DNA from: Lentzea californiensis
GTDB taxonomy: Bacteria; Actinomycetota; Actinomycetes; Mycobacteriales; Pseudonocardiaceae
Reading direction: 5' to 3'
Assembly (NCBI RefSeq): GCF_024648825.1
Contig: NZ_JANBBE010000001.1
Location: forward strand, 1,364,001-1,428,000
DNA length: 64,000 nucleotides
The notes below the pieces were generated by a model, which was not told the origin of the DNA, searched no databases, and saw nothing but the letters and a program-made list of their open reading frames with translations. Each line of letters opens with the position of its first letter. The stretch's first letter is position 1. This document shows positions 48,568 to 56,854 of this stretch, in pieces. Made by a program: the position numbers and the translations under genes.

Positions 48568-49362
48568 TCAGTTGGTGACGTGGCTTTCGTCGCTGCAGCG
48601 GGCCATGGGCAGCAGATCGGGCCGTTTGGGTGCCATGCCGTCGCCCATCGACTCACCCCTGAGCGTGCGGCCGATCCACGGCACCACGTGCTCGCGCGCC
48701 CACTTGAGGTCAGCCTTGCGCTGGGTGACCCAGTCCGTCTGCTGCAACGCGGGCCACGGCTCGTTCCACGACTGGTCGTCGATCAGCCCGAGCACCTCGG
48801 CGGCCTTGAGCGCGACGCGCTGGTGCCCCTCCGGCGAGAGGTGCAGCCGGTCCGCGCTCCACGCGCGGCGGTCGTGCAGCGGGTGCATGGCCCACAGGTC
48901 GACCATCCGGCAGTGGTAGCGCTCGGCGATCGACCACAGGTGCGTGTTGTAGATGGCGACCTTGCCGCGGATGCTCCGCAGCAGCGGCGTCGAGCGCGTG
49001 TCGAACCCGGTGAAGATCACGACGTCGCAGCCCGCGGACCTGAGGTCGGCCACGGCCACCTCGTAGACCTCGGCCAGCGCGTCCGGGTCGCTGTTGGGCA
49101 GCATGATGTCGTTGCCACCGCCGCAGAACGTCACCAGGTCCGGCTTGAGCGAGATCGCGAGCGACACCTGGTCGTCGATGATCTCCTGCAGCATCTTGCC
49201 CCTGACCGCGAGGTTGGCGTACCTGAACTCAGGCGCCTGCCGGGCGATCATGGCCGCCAGGCGGTCCGCCCAGCCCATGTAGGTGTCGCCGGGGCCCGGG
49301 TCGTCCATGCCCTCGGTGAAGCTGTCCCCCACGGACACGAGACTGTTCCATCGCAGCAGCAC
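48568..49362 (-). CDS. SGNH/GDSL hydrolase
   Basis: 264 residues. Block I VSVGDSFTEGM (catalytic Ser), block II GGxAN replaced by ANLAVRGKML, block III FCGGGNDIM (oxyanion Asn) and block V SADRLHLSPEGH (Asp and His) are all present. It is an esterase, lipase or acetylxylan-type deacetylase; no signal peptide is visible, so cytoplasmic. GTG at 49362 behind AGGGGGATGTT. Convergent with the AfsR-type gene. Confidence 0.9.
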   Translation of the reverse strand: MLLRWNSLVSVGDSFTEGMDDPGPGDTYMGWADRLAAMIARQAPEFRYANLAVRGKMLQEIIDDQVSLAISLKPDLVTFCGGGNDIMLPNSDPDALAEVYEVAVADLRSAGCDVVIFTGFDTRSTPLLRSIRGKVAIYNTHLWSIAERYHCRMVDLWAMHPLHDRRAWSADRLHLSPEGHQRVALKAAEVLGLIDDQSWNEPWPALQQTDWVTQRKADLKWAREHVVPWIGRTLRGESMGDGMAPKRPDLLPMARCSDESHVTN

Positions 49363-49580
49363 AACATCCCCCTTGTTCGTACGACCTCGCGTGCCGGCCG
49401 CCTGCGGGCTCCCGTCCGAAGGCGACTAGTTAGCATGCACAACGAACCCTTGGTTACGCCACCGTCGGTTACGGCATCGTAGGTTTTGTCGCTATGGGTG
49501 ACGATTCTTTTACCACTCGATAGAGGGAAGCTGGAGGGTGATCCGGGGAATTCGTCCCATTGGATCGCTAGTTTTGCCGG

Positions 49581-49835
49581 GTGCGTTCTGATTCGCCGCT
49601 TCCGGTCGTTTCCCTCGGTGTCGCGCTTCTCACAGCACTGGTGCTGGTCTGGGTCGCCCTGAGCGGTCCCGCGTCGCCCGGAGCCGGCGGTCACCTCGTG
49701 GTCACGCCACCCCCGCACTCCAACCCCGTGGTCACCCCGGAGGTCGTGTCGCCCCGGGAAAGCGTGGTCGGGACGACGGTGATGCCCCCTCGTGCTCTGG
49801 AAGCCGAAAACCCCCGCAACGACCTCGGCGCGTGA
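49581..49835 (+). CDS. Small membrane-anchored or secreted protein, 84 residues
   Basis: I do not recognise a family. An N-terminal hydrophobic segment (about 8-30, VVSLGVALLTALVLVWVAL) is followed by a Pro/Val/Thr-rich tail (HLVVTPPPHSNPVVTPEVV). GTG start at 49581. The stop codon lies inside the right arm of a terminator-like hairpin at 49811-49849. Upstream of it, 49363-49580 holds only a divergent promoter region. It is supported by codon usage and topology only. Confidence 0.45.
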   Translation: MRSDSPLPVVSLGVALLTALVLVWVALSGPASPGAGGHLVVTPPPHSNPVVTPEVVSPRESVVGTTVMPPRALEAENPRNDLGA

Positions 49836-49849
49836 GGTCGCTGCGGGGG
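49811..49849. terminator. 16-bp stem hairpin at the end of the small membrane-protein gene
   Basis: CCCCCGCAACGACCTC (49811-49826) and GAGGTCGCTGCGGGGG (49834-49849) pair with one mismatch. The left arm lies within the gene and the stop codon falls at the start of the right arm. Confidence 0.7.
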
Positions 49850-49857
49850 TCGCTGGG

Positions 49858-50001
49858 CCTTTCCGAGGGGCGCCGCCGCCGGACTTGCCCCCCGGAAAGG
49901 GACTGGGACCACTGCTCGGGACACCGCCGCCGATTCGCCCCGAGCAGTGGGACTGGGACCGTCTCAGGGGGCGCCGCCGCCGGATCTACCCCCTGAGACG
50001 G
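49858..50001. repeat. Three tandem hairpins with different stems but conserved loops and linkers
   Basis: Unit 1: arms 49858-49871 and 49887-49900 (CCTTTCCGAGGGGC, one mismatch). Unit 2: 49909-49920 and 49939-49950 (CCACTGCTCGGG, perfect). Unit 3: 49959-49971 and 49989-50001 (CCGTCTCAGGGGG, perfect). The three stems differ in sequence, yet each pairs with itself. Loops share CCGCCGCC(G)GAtt and the linkers between units are identical (GGGACTGGGACC). Period is 51 then 50 bp, so a reading frame is not kept. It fills the gap between a small gene and the convergent kinase gene. Confidence 0.85.
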
Positions 50002-50012
50002 GGTCTGGTGGC

Positions 50013-51026
50013 CTAGCCGCTCGCCGCGACGTCGAGGACGGCTGCCGGGACGTGGTCGGTGTAGGCCGAGCGCAGCCTCAGCTCCGCGCTCGGCGAGGCC
50101 CCGATGTGGTCGAGGCCGAGGAGGGCCGCACCCACCACGGGCGGCACGTCGACCAGGCGGACCTGGGCGAGCGGTGCGGCTTCCAGGATCTGCTGACGAA
50201 CCGGGCCGACGACCGTGTCGCCGGTGTGCGTCAGCACCCCGCCGCCCAGCACCACGTCCACGGGTTCGTTCATCAGGTCGAGCTTGCGCATGGAGACCGT
50301 GGCGAGCACCACGATCTCCTCGATCAGGCGGTCGATCTGTTCCAGGGCAACGGAATCACCCTGCGCGGCCACCTCGAACACCAACGGGCACAGGGCGTGC
50401 GGGTCCAGTTCGATCTCCTCGAAGTGGATCTTCTCGACCACCTGGAAGATGGACTTCTCGCCGTAGTGCGCGAGGAGCGCGTCCAGCAGCAAGGTCGGCT
50501 TGCCCCGGCCGTCCTCCGCTCGCACCGCGTGCCAGAGCGCGTCGTTGCCGAGCTGTCCGCCACCTCCCCAGTCGCCGGAGATGGCGCCCAGGGCGGGAAA
50601 GCGGTGGGTGCGGCCGTCCCTGGCCACGCCCACCGCGTTGATGCCCGCACCGCAGACCACCGCCACACCCCCAGCGGCGGCGGTACCTGCCCTCAGCAAC
50701 GCGAAGGTGTCGTTGCCGACGAACGTCGTGGTCGACCAGCCCCGCTCGGTGATCGCCCGCGTCAGGTCCTCCTCCTCACGGGGCAGATCCGCACCCGCGA
50801 GGTAGGCGGACGTGTGCGAGGCGATCGGCTCGTCGGGGGACAGTCCCGCCTGAGCCGCGGCCTCGCGTGCCAGTCCCTCGAACACGTCGAGTCCGCGCTT
50901 CATGCCCACGGTCTGAGGCGGGGCACCGGGCCCGCGCACCTGCGCGAGCACCTTGCCGTCCGCGTCGACCAGCAGCACAGCGGTCTTGCTGTTCCCACCG
51001 TCGATGGCGAGCACCCGGTCGGTCAT
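50013..51026 (-). CDS. BadF/BadG/BcrA ATPase family sugar kinase, N-acetylglucosamine kinase-like
   Basis: About 337 residues of the actin/hexokinase/Hsp70 ATPase fold. Phosphate 1 motif LAIDGGNSKTAVLLVD, phosphate 2 region VVCGAGINAVGVA, glucosamine-type ISGDWGGGGQLGNDAL, and the adenosine motif VVLGGGVLTHT are present, as in N-acetylglucosamine kinases. It likely phosphorylates an amino sugar or glucose released by the GH4 enzyme. ATG at 51026 (MTDRVLAIDGG), 5 bp after the GH4 stop. Last gene of the operon that begins with the ROK regulator. Confidence 0.85.
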   Translation of the reverse strand: MTDRVLAIDGGNSKTAVLLVDADGKVLAQVRGPGAPPQTVGMKRGLDVFEGLAREAAAQAGLSPDEPIASHTSAYLAGADLPREEEDLTRAITERGWSTTTFVGNDTFALLRAGTAAAGGVAVVCGAGINAVGVARDGRTHRFPALGAISGDWGGGGQLGNDALWHAVRAEDGRGKPTLLLDALLAHYGEKSIFQVVEKIHFEEIELDPHALCPLVFEVAAQGDSVALEQIDRLIEEIVVLATVSMRKLDLMNEPVDVVLGGGVLTHTGDTVVGPVRQQILEAAPLAQVRLVDVPPVVGAALLGLDHIGASPSAELRLRSAYTDHVPAAVLDVAASG

Positions 51027-51031
51027 CGTTG

Positions 51032-52300
51032 TCAAATTCCCTTCACCCACGGCAGCAGGTCGCGGTTCTGCGCGATCAGCTCGTCGGCCAGCTGGTCCGC
51101 GATGGCGTGCTGGCCGATCAGCGGGTGCGCGAGCAGCGCGTTCGCCACTCGGTCGCGGCCACCGCGCCTGGCCGCTTCCAGCGCCAGGTACTCGTACGCG
51201 GTGACGTGCGAGATCAGGCCGGAGATGGACGGTTCCACCGGCCGCACGGGCAGCGCCCTGCCGCCGTTCGCGTCCACAGTGGACGACACCTCGATCACGG
51301 CGTCGTCGGGCAGGAAGGGCAGCGAGCCGTTGTTCCGCACGTTCACCACGTGCTTCTCAGCGCCTTCGCCGCCGGTCAGCGCGTGCACCAGCTGCACGGC
51401 CGCCTCGGAGTAGTACGCGCCGCCGCGTTGCGACAGCTGCTCCGGCTTCGTCACGACCGACGGGTCGCCGTAGATGTCGAGCAGCTCCTTCTCGACCGCG
51501 GCCACGACCTCGGCGCGCGGCGGCTCGGTGAGCTGCTTCTTCACGACGGCGTCGTGGTTGTAGAAGTAGTTCAGGTAGTACGACGGCACCATGTTCAGGC
51601 GCCGCATCAGGCCGCCGTCGATGCCGATGTGCTCCGCCAGGCCCTCGACGTGGTCGGCGAGCAGCTCCGGCAGGCGGTCGACGCCGTCGACGTACACGCC
51701 GCGTTCCCACGTGAGGTGGTTCAGGCCGACGTGCTCCAGCTCCACAGTGGACGGATCCACCCCGAGCAGTGCGGACGTCCAGCGCTGGAACGTGATCGCC
51801 ACGTTGCACAGGCCGATCGCCTTGTGGCCTTCCTGCAGCAGCGCGCGCGTCACGATGCCGACCGGGTTCGTGAAGTTCACGATCCACGTGTCGGGGCCCG
51901 CGATCCGGCGCACCTTCTCGGCGATGTCCAGGACCACCGGCACGGTCCGCAGGGCCTTGGCGAGGCCTCCCGCGCCGGTGGTCTCCTGGCCGACGCACCC
52001 GCAGGTGAGCGGGAACGTCTCGTCCGAGGCACGCGCCTTCTGCCCGCCGACTCGCAGCTGCAGCAGAACCGCGGACGCGCCCTCGATGCCTTCTTCGAGC
52101 GACGTGGTGGTGCGCACCTTCGCCGGGTGACCCGCGTGCTCCAGCAGGCGCTGGCTGAACGGGCCGATCAGTGAGAGGCGGTGCTCGTCCGGGTCGACGA
52201 GGACGATCTCGTCCACCGCCAGGCTGGTGCGACGGCCGGCGATGCCGTCGATCAGCTCCGGTGTGTAGGTGGACCCGCCACCGACGACGGTGAGTTTCAC
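51032..52300 (-). CDS. Glycoside hydrolase family 4 (6-phospho-beta-glucosidase-like)
   Basis: 422 residues. The NAD-binding start KLTVVGGGSTYTPELIDGI, the metal-binding Cys in GLCNVAI and His in VGLNHLTW, and the NFTNPVGIVT motif are those of GH4, which uses NAD and a divalent metal in an oxidation-elimination mechanism. The best reading is a 6-phospho-beta-glucosidase or related disaccharide-phosphate hydrolase; an ABC importer, not a PTS, feeds it, so the substrate may be unphosphorylated. GTG at 52300 overlaps the permease gene by 4 bp. Confidence 0.9.
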   Translation of the reverse strand: MKLTVVGGGSTYTPELIDGIAGRRTSLAVDEIVLVDPDEHRLSLIGPFSQRLLEHAGHPAKVRTTTSLEEGIEGASAVLLQLRVGGQKARASDETFPLTCGCVGQETTGAGGLAKALRTVPVVLDIAEKVRRIAGPDTWIVNFTNPVGIVTRALLQEGHKAIGLCNVAITFQRWTSALLGVDPSTVELEHVGLNHLTWERGVYVDGVDRLPELLADHVEGLAEHIGIDGGLMRRLNMVPSYYLNYFYNHDAVVKKQLTEPPRAEVVAAVEKELLDIYGDPSVVTKPEQLSQRGGAYYSEAAVQLVHALTGGEGAEKHVVNVRNNGSLPFLPDDAVIEVSSTVDANGGRALPVRPVEPSISGLISHVTAYEYLALEAARRGGRDRVANALLAHPLIGQHAIADQLADELIAQNRDLLPWVKGI

Positions 52301-53190
52301 CCTTTTACCCCCGTGAAAGTGATGCCCTTGACGAACGACTTCTGTGCGAAGACGAAGAGGACGACGGCCGGGATCATCGTCAGGAACGTGACGGCCATCG
52401 AGGAGTTCCACTGGACGATGTGCATGCCCTTGAACGTCGCCAGCGCGAGCGACAACGTCCACTGGTCCTTGACCTCGCCGGTGTAGAGCAACGGGCCGAA
52501 GTAGTCGTTCCAGGTGAAGAGGAAGCAGAACAGCGCGGTGGCCGCGATGCCGGGCTTCGCCATCGGGATGATGATCCGGACCAGCGCCTGGAACTCCGAG
52601 CACCCGTCCACCCGTGCCGCGTCCACGTAGGACTGCGGGATGGTGAGCATGAACTGGCGCAGCAGGAAGATGCTGAACGCGTCGAACAGGAAGTACGGCG
52701 CGATCAACGGCACCAGCGTGCCGGTCAGGCCCAGCGAGGACCAGGTGTCGTACAGCGGAACGGCCACGACCTGCGGCGGCAGCATCATCGCGCCGATGAC
52801 GAGGATGAAGGCCACGTTGCGGCCGCGCCACTTGAGCTTCGCGAGCGCGTAGGCGGCCGGGATCGACGAGATCAGCATGCCTAGGGTCGCGAGCAGCGAG
52901 TACGTGAGGCTGTTGATCAGGTACTGGAACAGCGGGGCCTTGTCGAAGACCTCGACGAAGTTCTCCCAGTGCCATTCGCGCGGCCAGAGGTTCGAGGTGA
53001 ACGCCTGGTCGTCCGACATCACCGCGGTGAGGAAGACGAACACGACGGGCGTGGCGAACATCAGGCCGAGCGCGAGCCCGATCGCATGCGTCGCGACCCA
53101 GTTCAGGATGCCTGCGACGTCGCGCTTGCGGCGCGGCTGCTCCGGTTCCGCGGGGACGTCGACCGGTGGTTTGGTCAGCGTGGCGGTCAT
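52297..53190 (-). CDS. Sugar ABC transporter permease (MalG-type)
   Basis: 297 residues with six transmembrane segments and the EAA-like motif DAARVDGCSEFQALVRIIIPMAKPG. The N-terminal 25 residues are Pro/Glu/Arg-rich and cytoplasmic. It pairs with the MalF-type permease encoded immediately upstream (4-bp overlap with its stop region at 53187-53190). It forms the channel for the sugar bound by the lipoprotein at 54175-55500. Confidence 0.9.
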   Translation of the reverse strand: MTATLTKPPVDVPAEPEQPRRKRDVAGILNWVATHAIGLALGLMFATPVVFVFLTAVMSDDQAFTSNLWPREWHWENFVEVFDKAPLFQYLINSLTYSLLATLGMLISSIPAAYALAKLKWRGRNVAFILVIGAMMLPPQVVAVPLYDTWSSLGLTGTLVPLIAPYFLFDAFSIFLLRQFMLTIPQSYVDAARVDGCSEFQALVRIIIPMAKPGIAATALFCFLFTWNDYFGPLLYTGEVKDQWTLSLALATFKGMHIVQWNSSMAVTFLTMIPAVVLFVFAQKSFVKGITFTGVKG

Positions 53191-54161
53191 GCTCCCGGAC
53201 CCCCTTCCTCAGCGGTGGAGTTCTTGCGCATCCGCTGCACCAGAACGATGGTCACGGCGAACGAGATGATGAACAGGACCGTGGCCATGGCGGCCGCGTA
53301 GCCCATGTCGAAGTAGCGGAAGCCTTGCGTGTACAGGTAAACCGGGAACGTCAGCGTGGAGTTGTCCGGGAAACCCAAATATTTGGTCGATCCCGTCGCG
53401 TCTGCCGCTCCCGAGCCGGCCGACCCCGCGACGACCGCCTGTGTGAAGAGCTGCAGAGCGAGGATCACCGAGTTCACGATGCCGAAGAGCAGCACCGGGG
53501 AGATCGTCGGAAGCGTGACGTGCCACCAGCGCCGGATCGGGCCTGCGCCGTCGAGTTCGGCGGCCTCGTACTGCTCCTGCGGCACGTCGAGGATCGCGGC
53601 GAGGATGATGATCATCAGGTCGCCGGAGATCCACAGCATGATCGCGGTGATGCCGGGCTTGGCCCACGCCGGGTCCGAGAAGAACAGCGGTGCGTCGACG
53701 CCGAACCAGCCGAGCACGCTGTCCAGCGGACCGCCGTTGGGGCGCATCACCATGAAGAACACGAGTGTCGCGGCCACCGGCGGTGCCAGTGAGGGCAGGT
53801 AGCAGAGCGTCCGGATCAGACCGACGCCCGACTTGAGACGTGCGATGACCGATGCCACGCCCAGCGCGAACACCGTCCGCGCGATCGTGAGCACGACGAC
53901 GAACCACAAGGTGTTCGCGATCGCCTTGGTGAGCAAGGGATCCTTGAACATGAACTCGTAGTTGGCGAGTCCGTTGAACTCCGGCGGGTTGATCAGGTCG
54001 TACTTCGTGAAGCTGAAGATGACCGTGGCGACCAACGGGTAGACGAAGAACAGGACGAAGCCGATGAGTGCCGGGGCCATGAACCCGAGCACGGCGAGAC
54101 GGTGGCGGGCACGTGCCCGCCCCTTGCCGGGGGCGGGCCGCGCGCCGAGCGTGGCGGTCAT
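53187..54161 (-). CDS. Sugar ABC transporter permease (MalF-type)
   Basis: 324 residues with six transmembrane segments and the EAA motif EAAELDGAGPIRRWWHVTLP. ATG at 54161 (MTATLGARPAPGKG) is preferred because an upstream frame lies inside the binding-protein gene. The binding protein ends 13 bp upstream. The pair is separate from the MalFG pair at 10.7-12.6 kb and clearly diverged from it. Confidence 0.9.
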   Translation of the reverse strand: MTATLGARPAPGKGRARARHRLAVLGFMAPALIGFVLFFVYPLVATVIFSFTKYDLINPPEFNGLANYEFMFKDPLLTKAIANTLWFVVVLTIARTVFALGVASVIARLKSGVGLIRTLCYLPSLAPPVAATLVFFMVMRPNGGPLDSVLGWFGVDAPLFFSDPAWAKPGITAIMLWISGDLMIIILAAILDVPQEQYEAAELDGAGPIRRWWHVTLPTISPVLLFGIVNSVILALQLFTQAVVAGSAGSGAADATGSTKYLGFPDNSTLTFPVYLYTQGFRYFDMGYAAAMATVLFIISFAVTIVLVQRMRKNSTAEEGGPGA

Positions 54162-54174
54162 CTTCGCGAATCCC

Positions 54175-55500
54175 CTACTTGCCGCTCTTGGCGATCTGGT
54201 CGTCGATGTTCTTGTCGACTTCCTTGAGGCCTGCCGCCAGGTCCGGGACCTTGCCGGACTGGTAGGAGACCGAGAAGTCGGTGACGGCCTTGATGTGCGC
54301 GTCACCGATGGGGGTGACCGGGTTGCCCTTGAGCTTGTCGCTCTTGGCCAGGTCGATGAACGTCTTGAACTGCTCGTCCACCTCGAGCTTGGAGCTCTCC
54401 ATGGCGGCCTTGGTGCTCGGGACGTTCTTGATGGCGTTGGACAGGTCGACGATCGTGTCGGTGTCGAACGTCAGGTGCTTGATCAGCTCCCACGCGGCGC
54501 CGGCGTTCTTGGCGCCCTTGGGAATGCCCATGATCGTGCCGGTGGTGAACGCGGTGCCGTAGTCGGCGGGCTTCCAGGTCGGGAACGGAGCCGTGCCGAA
54601 CTTGATCTGCGGCGCCTGCGCCTTGAGGAAGGCGGTGCGGTACTCGCCGTCGATCATCATCGCGATCTTGCCCTGGTGGAACGCGTGGTCGGCCGAGTAC
54701 TCCTGGCCGAGACCCGCGCGGAACCGCTCGAGCGCGTCGTAACCGTAGAAGTCGACGAGCTTCTTCTGGAACGTCATCATCTCGGTGAAGCCGGGGGAAC
54801 TCGCGAGGCCGGACTTGCCGTCCTTCTCCCACTCCGCACCGAACGTCGGCGCGAGGATGGTCGGGCGGTTGGCGTAGAAGCCCATGGTGGGCAGGTAACC
54901 CGCCACCTCGATGTCACCGTTCGGCGCCTTCTTGGTCGCCTTCACGGCCGCGTCGTACAGCTCGTCCAGCGTCTTCGGCGCGTTCGTGACGCCTGCCGTC
55001 GACAGCAGGTCCTTGTTGTAGTACATGGCGTACACGTCGGTGAGCATGGGCATCGCACAGCGGTTGCCCTTGTACTCGGTGTACTGCTGAACCGCGGGGG
55101 AGAGCTGGTTCAGGTCGACCTTGTCGCGGTCGATGTACGCCTTCAGCGGCTGGAACGCGCCCGAGGAGCAGAACTGGCCGATGTTGTCGGTCGTGAACGA
55201 CAGCGCGACGTCCGGCGTGTTGCCCGAACGGATGCCCGCGGTGATCTTGTCGTCGTCCTGCGAGCCCTCGTGCTTGATCTCGATGTTCGGGAACTTCTTG
55301 TTGAAGGTCTTGAGGGCCTTCGTGACTTCCTCGTACTCGCGGTCGGAGTAGTTGCTCCAGACCGTGAGCGTCAGTTTGTCGTCCTTGCCAGGAGCAGCTG
55401 CGGCGTCGGAATTGGCGCCACCACCCTTGCCCGCCGCACATGCGGTGAGGGTCAGCGCTGCGGCGACACAGAGCAAGGCAGCACGGGTGTGCTTGCGCAT
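54175..55500 (-). CDS. Sugar ABC transporter substrate-binding lipoprotein
   Basis: 441 residues. Signal peptide with lipobox LTAC (Cys about residue 21), Gly/Ala/Asp tether, then an extracellular binding domain of the MalE/CUT1 type (LTLTVWSNYSDREYEE at the start, AMPMLTDVYAMYYNKDLL, KIAMMIDGEYR). It catches the sugar outside the membrane. ATG at 55500 behind AAGGAGTGCAC. It follows the ROK gene by 16 bp on the same strand. The preferred sugar is not shown; the GH4 enzyme and kinase point to a beta-glucoside or amino-sugar disaccharide. Confidence 0.92.
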   Translation of the reverse strand: MRKHTRAALLCVAAALTLTACAAGKGGGANSDAAAAPGKDDKLTLTVWSNYSDREYEEVTKALKTFNKKFPNIEIKHEGSQDDDKITAGIRSGNTPDVALSFTTDNIGQFCSSGAFQPLKAYIDRDKVDLNQLSPAVQQYTEYKGNRCAMPMLTDVYAMYYNKDLLSTAGVTNAPKTLDELYDAAVKATKKAPNGDIEVAGYLPTMGFYANRPTILAPTFGAEWEKDGKSGLASSPGFTEMMTFQKKLVDFYGYDALERFRAGLGQEYSADHAFHQGKIAMMIDGEYRTAFLKAQAPQIKFGTAPFPTWKPADYGTAFTTGTIMGIPKGAKNAGAAWELIKHLTFDTDTIVDLSNAIKNVPSTKAAMESSKLEVDEQFKTFIDLAKSDKLKGNPVTPIGDAHIKAVTDFSVSYQSGKVPDLAAGLKEVDKNIDDQIAKSGK

Positions 55501-55516
55501 GTGCACTCCTTCTCGA

Positions 55517-56728
55517 TCAACGTGGGGACCCGGCGACCACTGGGCCGCGGAATGGAGCCGTGGTGGCTGCCGGGAGGCCGAACACCTGTTCGCGGGCAAC
55601 GGCCAGTGCCGAGTGCAGTGCGCCGCTGCGCACTGGTTTCCCGGTCACCAAGGCCAGCTGGATCGGTGTTCGCGGCACCACCAGTTGCCGCAGTTCCGCG
55701 GCAACGAGGTCGTTCAGCGTGGTTCCACCTGCCTGCGCGATGTCGCCGGACAGGAGGATGAGTTCCGGGTCGAGCACCGCGACGACGCTAGCCACGCCCG
55801 TGGCGATGCGCTTGGCGAGATCGACCATGAACTCACGGCCCGCCGGGCCCGCGGCGAGCGCCTTGCGCACGGCACCGTGGCCGTTGCGCGCGGCGAGCCC
55901 GTGGGCGCGTGCGAGCTTGCAGATCGACGTGCTGCTGAGCAGTTCCCCGTACGTGCCGCCGGAGCGGTCCGTGTCGGTGTCGGCCGCCGCGCGGTCCGGG
56001 ATCATCAGGCCGTCGATCTCGCCCGCGCCACCGGAGGCGCCGCGCAGCAGCGATCCGTTGACGACGACGGCGGCACCGACGAGATCCGCGGGCCAGATGA
56101 CGACGAAGTCGTTCACCCTGGTGGCCCGTCCGGCGACCATCTCCTCCAGCGCGACGAGGTTGACGTCGTTCTCGACGCTCACCGACGTCGCGAGCTGCTC
56201 CCGCAACCGGCCGGGCATGTCGAAACCGCTCCAGCCGGGCAGGTGTGGTGCGTAGGCGAGCTCACCGTTCGCGGGGTTCACCGCTCCTGGGCAGCCCACC
56301 ACGACGTGCAGCAACTGGTCGGCGCTCAGACCTGCCTGACCGCAGGCCTTGCCGACCGCGCTGACGAACGCCTCCAGCACGCCGTGCTTCGCGGGCATCG
56401 GCGCCTTGTGCTCGGTGAGCACGGCACCGGAGATGTCCGCGATCGCGATGTCGACCGTCTCGGGGGTGAGATCGACAGCGGCGATGTGCGCAAGCGCCCC
56501 GTTGACCGACCACAGCTGGGCACGCGGCCCGCGGCCACCGCCCCGCAGTCCGTTGCGGACCACGGAGTCGCCAGCCTCCAGGCGCGTGAGCAACTGTGCG
56601 GTCGCCGGCTTGGAGAGGCCGATCAGGCCTTCCAACTCCGACCTGGTCAGCGGCCCGTTGCGCAGCAAAGCCTCGATGGCTGCGCGGTCGTTGATCTCCC
56701 GCAGCAGTCGTGGGCTTCCGGCACGCAT
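55517..56728 (-). CDS. ROK-family transcriptional regulator
   Basis: 403 residues. N-terminal winged helix (PLTRSELEGLIGLSKPATAQLLTRLE) followed by a ROK sugar-kinase-like domain (about 80-390) with VDLTPETVDIAIAD, SVENDVNLVALEE, and GEIDGL. The usual CxCGxxGCxE zinc motif of ROK proteins is not present (the segment reads GGTYGELLSS), so zinc-binding appears lost. ATG at 56728 behind AGGAG. First gene of the sugar operon; it likely senses the imported sugar or its phosphate and autoregulates at a site upstream. Confidence 0.9.
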   Translation of the reverse strand: MRAGSPRLLREINDRAAIEALLRNGPLTRSELEGLIGLSKPATAQLLTRLEAGDSVVRNGLRGGGRGPRAQLWSVNGALAHIAAVDLTPETVDIAIADISGAVLTEHKAPMPAKHGVLEAFVSAVGKACGQAGLSADQLLHVVVGCPGAVNPANGELAYAPHLPGWSGFDMPGRLREQLATSVSVENDVNLVALEEMVAGRATRVNDFVVIWPADLVGAAVVVNGSLLRGASGGAGEIDGLMIPDRAAADTDTDRSGGTYGELLSSTSICKLARAHGLAARNGHGAVRKALAAGPAGREFMVDLAKRIATGVASVVAVLDPELILLSGDIAQAGGTTLNDLVAAELRQLVVPRTPIQLALVTGKPVRSGALHSALAVAREQVFGLPAATTAPFRGPVVAGSPR

Positions 56729-56741
56729 TAGGTCCGCTCCT

Positions 56742-56760
56742 GTCTGTTAACTTTCCAGAC
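56742..56760. promoter_or_regulatory. Candidate ROK operator upstream of the sugar operon
   Basis: GTCTG (56742-56746) and CAGAC (56756-56760) form an inverted repeat around TTAACTTTC; on the minus strand this reads GTCTGGAAAGTTAACAGAC. The GGAAAGTTAA half resembles ROK/XylR-type operators. It lies 14-32 bp upstream of the ROK start codon. Confidence 0.5.
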
Positions 56761-56854
56761 GATTTCGGCAGACGGTAGTGACCTGGTTCACCGGGGTCAA
56801 TCCCCGATATGGGTCCGTTACCTGAGTTAGGTTCGCCTAAGGCACCCTGGAACC

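Noticed and set aside
45633..48656. A 1007-codon open frame on the minus strand
   Set aside because: It is antisense to the AfsR-type gene, rich in Arg/Gly/Pro as expected for a shadow in high-GC DNA, and has no domain similarity.
49858..50001. CRISPR array
   Set aside because: There are only three units; the variable parts pair with each other inside each unit, and no cas gene is present.
49792..50016. A 74-codon frame with GAPPPDLPP-like peptide repeats
   Set aside because: The repeat period changes from 51 to 50 bp, so the frame is not kept; the sequence is better explained as tandem hairpins.
53166..53802. Plus-strand frames opposite the two permease genes at 52-54 kb
   Set aside because: They are shadows of the permease genes, which have six clear transmembrane segments each and intact EAA motifs.
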